From Acidobacteriota bacterium (lineage in GTDB: Bacteria; Acidobacteriota; Vicinamibacteria; Vicinamibacterales; UBA8438), in the NCBI GenBank assembly GCA_002712885.1, contig PAUN01000014.1:73298-108644 (forward strand): a DNA stretch of 35,347 nt. Reading direction: 5' to 3'. Positions 26,274 through 34,448 of the stretch are shown piece by piece; position 1 is the stretch's first letter, and each line of letters begins with the position of its first letter. A program made the position numbers and the translations under genes. The notes under the pieces were generated by a model, which was not told where the DNA came from, searched no databases, and saw only the letters and a list, made by a program, of their open reading frames with translations.

Positions 26274-27560
26274 ATGAGACGGCAGGGTGTTGTGCTGGCG
26301 AGTCTAATATGCGCAGTCCTCACGTGCGGAGCCGCGTCCAATTCGTGGGGCGCGTCTGGTGAAGACAACGCACAACCAGCGGACGACGGTCCGGCGGGGC
26401 TGCGGGTGTTCCTGGACTGCGGGCGCGACTGCGATCGCGACTACCTGCGCCGGGAGATCACGTTCGTCAACTACGTTCGGGATCGACGAGACGCCGAGGT
26501 CCACGTGCTGGTGACGGACGAGAGAAGCGGCGGCGGGACGCAATACACGCTCGACTTCATCGGCCTCGAACAGTTCGCGGGGAACGACGTCAGGCACACC
26601 TACTCCGAGAGCCGGACCGACACCGACGATGAGACCCGCGTGGGTATCGCCCAGGTGCTGCGGGTTGGATTCTTGCATTACATCATCGAGACCCCGCTGG
26701 CCACCGAGATCGAGATCGGGACGGCGCGGCAGGGCAATGGAGCGCGGTCGGTGATGGTCCAACCAGATGACGATCCGTGGAATTTCTGGGTCTACCGGCT
26801 TTCGAGCAACATTCGCGTGTCGGGCGAGGACACCCGTACCAGCCGGAACTTCAACGGGTCGGCGTCGGCCAACCGCACCACGGAAGACTGGATCATCCGG
26901 ACCGAAGTCGATGGCTCGTACAACGAGTCAGTGACCGCGTTGAGCAGCGGCGATTTCACCAACATCAGCACCAGGTACAATGTCGATGGGCAGGTGGTGA
27001 AAAGCCTCGGCGAGCACTGGGGTGCGTCGATCGCCGGGCGCGCGGGCGCATCGACCTTTCTCAATCAGGACCTCAGGCTGCGGGTGCAGCCCGGCATCGA
27101 ATACAACGTGTTTCCGTACTCCGAGTCATCGCGGCGCAGTCTGACGTTCTCCTACCAGGCCGGGGTCGAGTCGTTCAAGTACGAAGAAGAAACCCTGTTC
27201 GGCAAGCTCGAAGAGACCGTGCCGGCGCAGCAGGTCCAAGCCACCCTCGATGTCGAGCAGCCGTGGGGCGACGGCCGTATCCGGATGAACTACAACAGCT
27301 TGTTGAACGACCTCGACACCCACAGCGCTTCCGTGTCCGGCAATCTCTCCTTTCGGGTGGCCAGAGGGTTGTCATTGAACGTCAGCGCCAGTACGTCGCT
27401 GGTGCGCGATCAGATCTACCTGCCGGCGGAAGACCTGTCGGACGAAGAGATCCTGCTCCAGCGGCGTCAATTAGCCACCGATTCCCGCTACCGGGTCTCG
27501 TTCGGTTTTAGTTACACCTTCGGGTCGATCTTCAACAACGTCGTGAACCCCAGGTTCTAG
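26274..27560 (+). CDS. Predicted outer-membrane beta-barrel protein with N-terminal periplasmic domain
   Basis: Signal peptide; LRVFLDCGRDCDRDYLRREITFVNYVRDRRDAEVHVLVTDERSGGGTQYTLDFIG. C-terminal alternating amphipathic strands ending ...RYRVSFGFSYTFGSIFNNVVNPRF. Confidence 0.8.
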   Translation: MRRQGVVLASLICAVLTCGAASNSWGASGEDNAQPADDGPAGLRVFLDCGRDCDRDYLRREITFVNYVRDRRDAEVHVLVTDERSGGGTQYTLDFIGLEQFAGNDVRHTYSESRTDTDDETRVGIAQVLRVGFLHYIIETPLATEIEIGTARQGNGARSVMVQPDDDPWNFWVYRLSSNIRVSGEDTRTSRNFNGSASANRTTEDWIIRTEVDGSYNESVTALSSGDFTNISTRYNVDGQVVKSLGEHWGASIAGRAGASTFLNQDLRLRVQPGIEYNVFPYSESSRRSLTFSYQAGVESFKYEEETLFGKLEETVPAQQVQATLDVEQPWGDGRIRMNYNSLLNDLDTHSASVSGNLSFRVARGLSLNVSASTSLVRDQIYLPAEDLSDEEILLQRRQLATDSRYRVSFGFSYTFGSIFNNVVNPRF

Positions 27561-27575
27561 ACGCGGCGAAGTACG

Positions 27576-28520
27576 ATGCCGCGGATCTACGTCCTGCACG
27601 AGAATGACGAGTGGGTGACACCACTGCGCGACGCCTTTCGCGCGCGTGGGTTGCCGTTTATCGAGTGGTTTCTCGCTACGGGCATCGTGGATCTGGACAC
27701 GATGCCACCCGATGGTGTGTTCTACAACCGGATGAGCGCATCGTCCCATACCCGGGGACATCGCTACGGGCCGGAATACGCGGCCGCCGTGCTGTCCTGG
27801 CTCGAGCGACACGGTCGACGGATATTGAACGGCCCCTTGGCGCTCACCCTCGAAGTGAGCAAGGTCGCGCAGTACGCCGCGTTGGAAGCGGGGGGGGTGC
27901 GCACGCCCCGCACGATCGCGGCCGTCGGGCGTGACGAGATCATCAGGGCCGCTCGAGGTCTACCGCTGCCGTTCATCACCAAGCACAATCGGGCCGGCAA
28001 GGGACTGGGGGTGCGTCTGTTCCGCGACTACGATGCGCTGGTGCGGTATGTCGAGAGCAATGCGTTCGAGCCATCGATCGACGGGATCACGCTGCTGCAG
28101 GAGTACATCGATGCCCCGGAGCCGTGTATCACGCGCGTGGAGTTTGTCGGCGGTCGCTTCCTGTACGCGGTGCGTGTCGATACCAGCCAGGGGTTCGAGC
28201 TGTGCCCCGCCGACGCGTGTCGGGTCAGTGCGGACAACGACGATTTCTGTCCAGCCGGGGATGCGGCCGACTCGCTGTTCAGGATTCTCGAAGGATTCGA
28301 GCACCCGCTCGTGGAGCGCTACGCAACGGTCTTGGCCGCCAACGACATTCACATTGCCGGGGTCGAGTTCATTGACGACCGGGACGGCGTATCGTACACC
28401 TACGACATCAACACCAATACCAACTACAACAGTGAAGCCGAGGCGCTGGCGGGGTGCTCAGGCATGGGTGCCATTGCGGAGTACCTCGGGCGCGAATTGG
28501 AGAAGGTGAGGCCGAGCTGA
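27576..28520 (+). CDS. RimK-like ATP-grasp domain protein
   Basis: LPFITKHNRAGKGLGVRLF, ITLLQEYIDAPEPCITRVEFVGGRFLYAVRVDTSQGFELCPAD, HIAGVEFIDDRDGVSYTYDINTNTNYNSEAE. Confidence 0.88.
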   Translation: MPRIYVLHENDEWVTPLRDAFRARGLPFIEWFLATGIVDLDTMPPDGVFYNRMSASSHTRGHRYGPEYAAAVLSWLERHGRRILNGPLALTLEVSKVAQYAALEAGGVRTPRTIAAVGRDEIIRAARGLPLPFITKHNRAGKGLGVRLFRDYDALVRYVESNAFEPSIDGITLLQEYIDAPEPCITRVEFVGGRFLYAVRVDTSQGFELCPADACRVSADNDDFCPAGDAADSLFRILEGFEHPLVERYATVLAANDIHIAGVEFIDDRDGVSYTYDINTNTNYNSEAEALAGCSGMGAIAEYLGRELEKVRPS

Positions 28521-28543
28521 TGGTGCGAATCAGGTTGATCTAG

Positions 28544-29446
28544 ATGGCCGACATAGGTAACTGGCGACGGCAGCCGCAAGGGACGTGGCTCCGGAAGGCG
28601 CTCTTTCAGGTCCATCTGTGGACGGGTCTCGGCGTTGGCCTCTACGTCGTCGTGATCAGTCTCACCGGCAGTGTCCTGGTCTACCGCAGCGAGCTGCGCC
28701 AGCGCTTCGATCCCCAGCCCCGAACGGTCTCCGTGGCGGGGACCCGGCTGAGTCCAGACGCGTTGATCGCCGCGACCCGCCAGGTGTTCCCCGAGGCCGA
28801 GATCGAGGTGTGGACCGAGCCCGACGACCCGGCGCTGGCGGTGACGATGTCGGTCGAGGACAGGGGCAGCGGGCGCGACCTGTTGCTGTTCGACCCCTAC
28901 ACCGGTGCGTACCTGGGCAACTCGCTGCCGGTCGGCTGGCGGCTCACGACTTGGACCCTGGACCTCCACGACAACCTGCTCGGGGGCGATACGGGGCGTA
29001 CCGTGAACGGTGTCGGCGCGTTGCTATTGGCGGTGTTGTCGCTGACCGGTCTGGTCATCTGGTGGCCCGGTATCGACGGGTGGCGCCGGGCCCTGGTGGT
29101 CGACTGGCGCGCGAACTGGCGTCGCGTGAACTGGAGCGTGCACAGTGCATTCGGGTTCTGGACGATGCTGTTCATTTTCATGTGGGCGTTTACCGGCATC
29201 TACCTGGCATTCCCGGAACCGTTTGCGGCCGTCGTCGACTATCTGGAACCATTCGAGGAGGACAATTTCGATCCCCGCACCGGCGATCAGATCCTCTACT
29301 GGTTCTCCTACATGCATTTTGGCCGGTTTAGCGGGGTCACGAAGGTGACCTGGGCGACCATCGGACTGGTGCCGCCAGTCATGTTCGTGACCGGCGCTGT
29401 CATGTGGTGGAACCGCGTGGTCCGCCCGTGGCTGGCGAGCCGCTAG
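28544..29446 (+). CDS. PepSY-associated TM helix domain protein
   Basis: LRKALFQVHLWTGLGVGLYVVVISLTGSVLVYRSELRQ; LLAVLSLTGLVIWWPGIDGWRRAL; VNWSVHSAFGFWTMLFIFMWAFTGIYLAFPEPF; MFVTGAVMWWNRVVRPW. Confidence 0.92.
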   Translation: MADIGNWRRQPQGTWLRKALFQVHLWTGLGVGLYVVVISLTGSVLVYRSELRQRFDPQPRTVSVAGTRLSPDALIAATRQVFPEAEIEVWTEPDDPALAVTMSVEDRGSGRDLLLFDPYTGAYLGNSLPVGWRLTTWTLDLHDNLLGGDTGRTVNGVGALLLAVLSLTGLVIWWPGIDGWRRALVVDWRANWRRVNWSVHSAFGFWTMLFIFMWAFTGIYLAFPEPFAAVVDYLEPFEEDNFDPRTGDQILYWFSYMHFGRFSGVTKVTWATIGLVPPVMFVTGAVMWWNRVVRPWLASR

Positions 29447-29472
29447 TGGTGTTTCCGTCGACGCAGTGGCGT

Positions 29473-29500
29473 CGGTTGACCGTGCCAACCGGTATAGAAT
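29473..29500 (+). promoter_or_regulatory. Inverted repeat CGGTTG-N7-CAACCG abutting a TATAGAAT -10-like element
   Basis: CGGTTGACCGTGCCAACCGGTATAGAAT, 48 nt upstream of ATG 29548. Confidence 0.35.
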
Positions 29501-29547
29501 CATCGGATCAGCACGCGCGCCGGTCGATCGGCGTGGAGGAGAGACAC

Positions 29548-30336
29548 ATGAGCACGATGGGTATCCGCAACAGACCTTGGCCGGAACGACGCCGGCAGTC
29601 AACCGTGTGCCAGCTGCTGCTTACGCTCGTCGGTGGCACCCTGGCGATGATGGCCACCATGGCAACGCCGGCATTCGCGCAGGTGAGCGTGGACCCGGCC
29701 GACGTGCCTGACCTTACCGGGGTCTGGGACGGCGGTTTCCAGGCCAGGCCAGTCAATGGCCCGAACATGCCCTGGGTGCCGGGAGAGAATTTTCCCGTGC
29801 TGAACGAGCGGGGTCTGGCTCATCAGGCCGTGTTCGACGAGGCGATTGCTCCGAAGTATGACTGTGTGCCGTCGGCCTCCCCGGCGCTCCAGTACGACCC
29901 CTACATGATGGAAGTGACGCAGTGGCCGGACCGCGTGCTCGTCCGCTACGAAAAGGACGATCAGATACGCACGTTCTGGCTCGATGGTCGGGAGACGCCG
30001 TCCAACGATTTCACCGTGCAGGGATTCTCGTCCGGTCGTTACGAGGATGGCGCGCTGCTCGTCGAGACCACGAAGTTCACATTTGACGTGGCGGGCTTTG
30101 ACGACTACAACGGGATTCCTTCGTCACAGCAGAAGAAAGTCACCGAGCGGTACTGGCGCGAGGGCGAAGAGTTGCGAATGACGCTGACGGTTGAAGATCC
30201 GATGTTCCTGCGGGAACCAGTGTCCTACACGACACGGTGGCTCCCGGGACCCGAGGGGTACAAGCTACAGGCCTACAATTGCGATCCGTTCGAGGCGGGG
30301 CATCCGCGAAAGTTCCTGGTGCCGAAGTATCGCTAG
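29548..30336 (+). CDS. Secreted protein related to the 'PDLxGVW' family, unknown function
   Basis: SD GGAGGAGAG. Signal peptide; PADVPDLTGVWDGGFQARPVNGPNMPW...DGALLVETTKFTFDVAGFDDYNGIPSSQQKKVTERYWREGEELRMTLTVEDPMFLREPV. Confidence 0.85.
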   Translation: MSTMGIRNRPWPERRRQSTVCQLLLTLVGGTLAMMATMATPAFAQVSVDPADVPDLTGVWDGGFQARPVNGPNMPWVPGENFPVLNERGLAHQAVFDEAIAPKYDCVPSASPALQYDPYMMEVTQWPDRVLVRYEKDDQIRTFWLDGRETPSNDFTVQGFSSGRYEDGALLVETTKFTFDVAGFDDYNGIPSSQQKKVTERYWREGEELRMTLTVEDPMFLREPVSYTTRWLPGPEGYKLQAYNCDPFEAGHPRKFLVPKYR

Positions 30337-30378
30337 ATGGACCGTGGGTTGGGCGTTAGGGAAGCCAAGGAGGAGGTT

Positions 30379-30756
30379 GTGAAGACTCTGTTGTGGGTAT
30401 CGGGCGTGGTGCTGGTGGGCACGGTGTTGGTGACGAGCGTGGGCGCGCATCACGCGAGCGGGCCGTTCTACGATCCGGAGAAGAGTGTCGAGGCGGTCGG
30501 CACCGTGACGAAGTTCGTGTTTCGGAATCCGCATTCGTTCGTCTATGTCGATGCGGTGAACGCGGATGGTTCGACGACGGCGTGGGAGATCGAAATGGGT
30601 GCCTCGGTCTCGATGAGCCGGCGCGGCTGGACCCCGGACACCATCAAGGCCGGTGATCAGATCAAAGTGGTGGGCCAACCGTCACGCGCGCCCGGCACCT
30701 TCGGGATGTGCTGTGCCGAGTTGACTAGGCCGGACGGCAGCCCTCTGCGCCCCTAG
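30379..30756 (+). CDS. DUF6152-like secreted small protein
   Basis: GTG start with SD AAGGAGGA. VTSVGAHHASGPFYDPEKSVEAVGTVTKFVFRNPHSFVYVDAVNADGSTTAWEIEMGA. Ends in TAG at 30754-30756. Confidence 0.82.
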   Translation: MKTLLWVSGVVLVGTVLVTSVGAHHASGPFYDPEKSVEAVGTVTKFVFRNPHSFVYVDAVNADGSTTAWEIEMGASVSMSRRGWTPDTIKAGDQIKVVGQPSRAPGTFGMCCAELTRPDGSPLRP

Positions 30757-30862
30757 GTTTCCCGCCGAGGTGCCAGTCTGGACGGCGTTGCTTCCTCGGT
30801 CACAGCCCGCCTGCCTGCTCCCTCGTCGCGCCTAGCCAGCTGGGCGGCGCGCTCCGAAAACC
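30753..30862 (+). repeat. Composite intergenic repeat (copy C): module like copy B plus an inverted module like copy A
   Basis: 30753-30799 aligns to copy B. The reverse complement of 30804-30862 (GGTTTTCGGAGCGCGCCGCCCAGCTGGCTAGGCGCGACGAGGGAGCAGGCAGGCGGGC) aligns to 3330-3386. Confidence 0.7.
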
Positions 30863-30923
30863 GCGCCAGGACACTAGCGGCATCGAGCATCGGGAGGGCC
30901 CGTCCGCTGCCCGTCGCTTCGGT

Positions 30924-31565
30924 CTACGGAGATGGCTCTCCCGCCGTCTCGAGCGCTCGGCTTCCCAGGTCACTCGGATACCAGAATCGAGAGTGGCAGT
31001 TCTCGCATGCCACATCCAGCCGGTCGCCGCCTTCCAGCAGCGCGTCCACGTCGCGGGCCCTGACTGCGTCCAGCATCACGACGCCGGCGTCGTGCAGGGC
31101 TCTGGCTGATCGTCGCCAGGCGTCCGGGTTGTCCGCGATACGCGCTGCGATCTCGTCCGGCTCCAGGTCGATCCCCGGCAACTCCGACACCGATGCGGCG
31201 TCAGCGACCGGTCGGTTCTCCATCTGCAGAAGGTTCCCGGCCTCCAACAGGAGCACCGCGTGCCGCTCCAGTGCGAGCCACTCGTCGTCCGTCTCGGGGC
31301 GTTGTTCTTCGAGTCCATCGGGGGTCGAGGTAATGACGACGGCGTCCCACATGGCGTCAGCTGGTGGGTCGACCATCCAGCGCATCAATTCTTCGATCGT
31401 CGCGGTCGGTTGGAAGTCCTGGTCCGGCCCGGCCGTCGGCGCCGGCGAGGGTCTGGTGCACGCCGCGACACACAGGGTTGAGACCGCAATCAGACGCAGG
31501 CCGGTGCCAAGCTGGTGGCCCCTGCGTGTGCAAACATCGAACCTTGACAATATCGCGATCCTCAA
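30924..31565 (-). CDS. Lipoprotein c-type cytochrome-like protein
   Basis: Lipobox-like VAAC followed by TRPSP. C-terminal LDVACENCHSRFWYPSD with CxxCH heme motif. TTG start is uncertain. Confidence 0.72.
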   Translation of the reverse strand: MRIAILSRFDVCTRRGHQLGTGLRLIAVSTLCVAACTRPSPAPTAGPDQDFQPTATIEELMRWMVDPPADAMWDAVVITSTPDGLEEQRPETDDEWLALERHAVLLLEAGNLLQMENRPVADAASVSELPGIDLEPDEIAARIADNPDAWRRSARALHDAGVVMLDAVRARDVDALLEGGDRLDVACENCHSRFWYPSDLGSRALETAGEPSP

Positions 31566-31640
31566 ATGGGTCCCCGCCGGTACGCTCGATGGGCGAAAGC
31601 AGTGCGGTGAACGGCGGTATCGCGGTGCATGCTCTGGATA

Positions 31641-32036
31641 CTACGGACAGCGGTAGGTGTTCTCCAATGCGCGCAGGACCAGTTCCGAATCCTCGTCCGG
31701 CAATGCGATCGGGTTCTTCTCCAGATATTGAACCACCACCCAGACGGCCTGGGCGATCGTGGCGCGCGGGGGCAGACAGACACGGTCCGGCATGAGCGCC
31801 TGGGCCATGTCGACGACGCCGTGCACCAGACCGGCGCAGTAGCCCATGCCGAACGGATTCCGTGCGAAGGTTTCCTCGCGGCCGGCACCGGTCCGTCCGA
31901 GGTATTCGAAATACAGCCGGCAGGTCTGGACGAGTTGCGTGCCGGATCCGGCAGTGGTCTGGCTGGCTTGGCCGGTGTCGCCGGGGTGCGCGGTGGCGAC
32001 AAACAAGAGAAGGAGCAGTAGCCCCACGCGCTTCAT
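31641..32036 (-). CDS. Rap1a/Tai-type immunity-like domain protein (orphan)
   Basis: Signal peptide; FGMGYCAGLVHGVVDMAQALMPDRVCLPPRATIAQAVWVVVQYLEKNPIALPDEDSELVLRALENTYRCP fits the GYCxGxVxGxxD...CxP...Q...V..YL pattern. Confidence 0.65.
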   Translation of the reverse strand: MKRVGLLLLLLFVATAHPGDTGQASQTTAGSGTQLVQTCRLYFEYLGRTGAGREETFARNPFGMGYCAGLVHGVVDMAQALMPDRVCLPPRATIAQAVWVVVQYLEKNPIALPDEDSELVLRALENTYRCP

Positions 32037-32161
32037 GGCCTGGTCCTGAAACGGGCGTCCGGCCAGCGTAAGTGACGGGCCCGCACGGCTTCAAGTATAG
32101 CGGTTCCTCACAGTCACCCGTAGCCGCGGCTCTTTAGATCCGCCCTGTCGCCCGGATTCCA

Positions 32162-32167
32162 TATAAT
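32162..32167 (+). promoter_or_regulatory. -10-like TATAAT upstream of micro-ORF and quinohemoprotein gene
   Basis: Exact TATAAT in GATTCCATATAATCGCGC. The -35 is weak. Confidence 0.4.
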
Positions 32168-32209
32168 CGCGCAGTGCAGACCCTCTGCCTGGTAGCCGGA
32201 GGCTCCTCG

Positions 32210-32290
32210 ATGCTTCTGGGCCTCCTCTGCATGATACTGATGGCTCGACTCTTCCAGCACGAACGAATCGTATTCGGGGTGACGAATTAA
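32210..32290 (+). CDS. Candidate 26-aa hydrophobic micro-ORF (MLLGLLCMILMARLFQHERIVFGVTN)
   Basis: ATG preceded by GGAGG at 7-nt spacing. TAA at 32288-32290, 10 nt before the quinohemoprotein ATG at 32301. Lies between the TATAAT and the main CDS. Confidence 0.45.
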   Translation: MLLGLLCMILMARLFQHERIVFGVTN

Positions 32291-32300
32291 GGACTGCGCT

Positions 32301-34448
32301 ATGCCTGTGAATCTGTGTTCCATCCGCTGTGGCGGCGCGACGGTGGCGTGCATCAGGCCGGTCGCGTGGAGCCTGGCGGCCGTAGTCCTGGCGAGCGCGG
32401 TGGCCAGCGCGCAGACAGCAACCCGGCTCAGCTTCACCGAGGAGCAGGCCGAGGAGGGGAGCGTTGCCTATGCCGAGCGGTGCGCGTCGTGTCATGGCGA
32501 GACCCTTGACGACGGCGAGGTGGCACCGCCACTCAAGGGCGCCGATTTCCGCGAACGGTGGCGGGCCGAGACGCCCGAAGCGCTGTTCAACCTGACCGCG
32601 GACACGATGCCGCAGGATCAGCCGGGCGTGCTCGACGAGGCGACCTACGCGGCGGTGGTGGCGTTCATGTATCGGGAGAACGGGTCGGCGGCCGGCTCAG
32701 ACCCGCTGCCGGACGATCCCGCCCGGCTGGCTGGACTCGCACCGCCGCGGTGGCCCCGCGGACAGGGAGGGGGGCTGGCCCCGGGGGCGGCGCTGCCGCC
32801 ATACCCGATGGCGTCCAATCCGCTTGTCGGCCTGCGCCCCGTCACCGACGCCATGCTCGAGCGTCCGAGCCCGGACGACTGGTTGTTGTGGCGCCGTACC
32901 TACGACGCGTACGGGTTCAGCCCACTCGATCAGATTACTCGATCCAACGTCGACGACCTGCGCGTGGCCTGGAGTTGGTCGTTGCCGCCGGGGCCCAACG
33001 AGTCCACGCCGATTGTCCACGACGGGGTGCTGTTCATCCACGGCTACGGGGACGAAGTGCAGGCGCTGGATGGGGCGACCGGCGATCTCCTGTGGCAGTA
33101 CTCGCGGCGACTGCCACGCGGGACGGCCCCGAGCGTGAAGCGCGGAATGTCGCTCTACGGCGAGCGGCTGTATGTGCCGACGTCTGATGCGCACATCGTG
33201 GCGCTCGAGGCACGCACCGGCCGAGTCGTCTGGGACAAGCCGGCGGCCGACCGTGAGGACGGCTACCGCATGACCGGTGGCACCCTGGTGGCGAGGGGCA
33301 AAGTGATCGTCGGCACCACCGGGCGCGTGGGTGGCGGCAATTACATCGTCGCGCTCGATGCCGAGACAGGCGACGTGGCCTGGCGTTTCGCCACCATCGC
33401 CCAGCCCAATGCCCCGGGTGGCAACAGTTGGAATGGGTTGCCCGTCGAAGAGCGGAACGGAGGTTCCGTCTGGATACCGGGGAGCTACGATCCGGTCAAC
33501 AACCTCGCGTTCTTCGCGCCCGGCAACACCTACGACACGGGGCCGTTGCGGGATCCCGTCTCTACCCCCGGGGTGACGAACGACGCGTTGTATCTCGACA
33601 CCACCCTGGCCCTAAACCCCGATACCGGTGAGCTCGTCTGGCACTTTCAGCATCAAGCCAACGGACAGTGGGATCTCGACTGGGCCTTCGAACGACAGAT
33701 CGTAGACCTCACCGTGGGCGGGGAGGTCAAGCGGCTGGTGGTCACGACCGGTAAACAGGCCATCTTCGACTTTCTGGATGCGGCCACCGGCGCCTATGTG
33801 TCGTCGATCGACCTGGGCCTACAAAACCTGGTGACCGCCATCGACCCGGTCACCGGCGCCAAGACGACCGACCCGACGCTCTTACCCGGTGATGGCCAGA
33901 CCAAGATGGTCTGTCCCCATGTGAGCGGTGGGCGCGGGTGGATGCCCACCTCCTACGATGCGCGCACCAAGGTCGTCTACGTGCCGATGGTCGAAGCCTG
34001 CATGGATCTCGTGCCGGTGCCGGACGGTGAACGGGGCAGCCTATCGAGCGGTGTGCGATGGACGGTGCGGCCGCGACCGGAGAGTGATGGAAACTACGGT
34101 CGGTTGGAGGCGGTCAATCTGGAGACCGGCGAGTCCACCTGGATCGCACGCCAACGCGCCCCCCAGACCACCGGCACGCTGGTTACCGCCGGCGGACTCG
34201 TCTTCGCGGGCGCCCTGGATCGCCGCATCGCCGCCTACGACGCCGGCACAGGGGAGCCGTTGTGGCAGACCCGGCTGAATGAAGTGCCGAGTGCGGCGCC
34301 TATCACCTATGGCGCCAACGGCCGGCAATATGTCGCGGTCATCGTCGGGAGTGGCGGGTACCAGTCCGGCAGCTATGGGGTGATGGTGCCGGAGATCAAG
34401 AATCCGCCGGACCGTGGCGCCGCCCTCTGGGTCTTCGAGCTGAAGTAG
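32301..34448 (+). CDS. Quinohemoprotein: N-terminal cytochrome c domain fused to PQQ-dependent alcohol-dehydrogenase-like beta-propeller
   Basis: EGSVAYAERCASCHGETLDDGEVAPPLKG (CxxCH), followed by W-motif propeller DDWLLWRRTYDAYGFSPLDQITRSNVDDLRVAWSWSLPPGPNESTPIVHDGVLFIHG...GQYVAVIVGSGG. Confidence 0.92.
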   Translation: MPVNLCSIRCGGATVACIRPVAWSLAAVVLASAVASAQTATRLSFTEEQAEEGSVAYAERCASCHGETLDDGEVAPPLKGADFRERWRAETPEALFNLTADTMPQDQPGVLDEATYAAVVAFMYRENGSAAGSDPLPDDPARLAGLAPPRWPRGQGGGLAPGAALPPYPMASNPLVGLRPVTDAMLERPSPDDWLLWRRTYDAYGFSPLDQITRSNVDDLRVAWSWSLPPGPNESTPIVHDGVLFIHGYGDEVQALDGATGDLLWQYSRRLPRGTAPSVKRGMSLYGERLYVPTSDAHIVALEARTGRVVWDKPAADREDGYRMTGGTLVARGKVIVGTTGRVGGGNYIVALDAETGDVAWRFATIAQPNAPGGNSWNGLPVEERNGGSVWIPGSYDPVNNLAFFAPGNTYDTGPLRDPVSTPGVTNDALYLDTTLALNPDTGELVWHFQHQANGQWDLDWAFERQIVDLTVGGEVKRLVVTTGKQAIFDFLDAATGAYVSSIDLGLQNLVTAIDPVTGAKTTDPTLLPGDGQTKMVCPHVSGGRGWMPTSYDARTKVVYVPMVEACMDLVPVPDGERGSLSSGVRWTVRPRPESDGNYGRLEAVNLETGESTWIARQRAPQTTGTLVTAGGLVFAGALDRRIAAYDAGTGEPLWQTRLNEVPSAAPITYGANGRQYVAVIVGSGGYQSGSYGVMVPEIKNPPDRGAALWVFELK

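Noticed and set aside
26096-26362. 88-aa ORF covering the repeat-like region upstream of the barrel gene
   Set aside because: Overlaps a probable repeat and then runs out of frame into the barrel gene; no RBS or domain support.
31641-32036. Type VI secretion effector-immunity module
   Set aside because: No T6SS structural genes or amidase effector nearby; only the immunity-like domain is recognisable.
32210-32290. Micro-ORF as PqqA precursor peptide
   Set aside because: Lacks the conserved Glu-xxx-Tyr pair required in PqqA, and no pqqB-E genes are visible. Kept only as an uncharacterised leader peptide.
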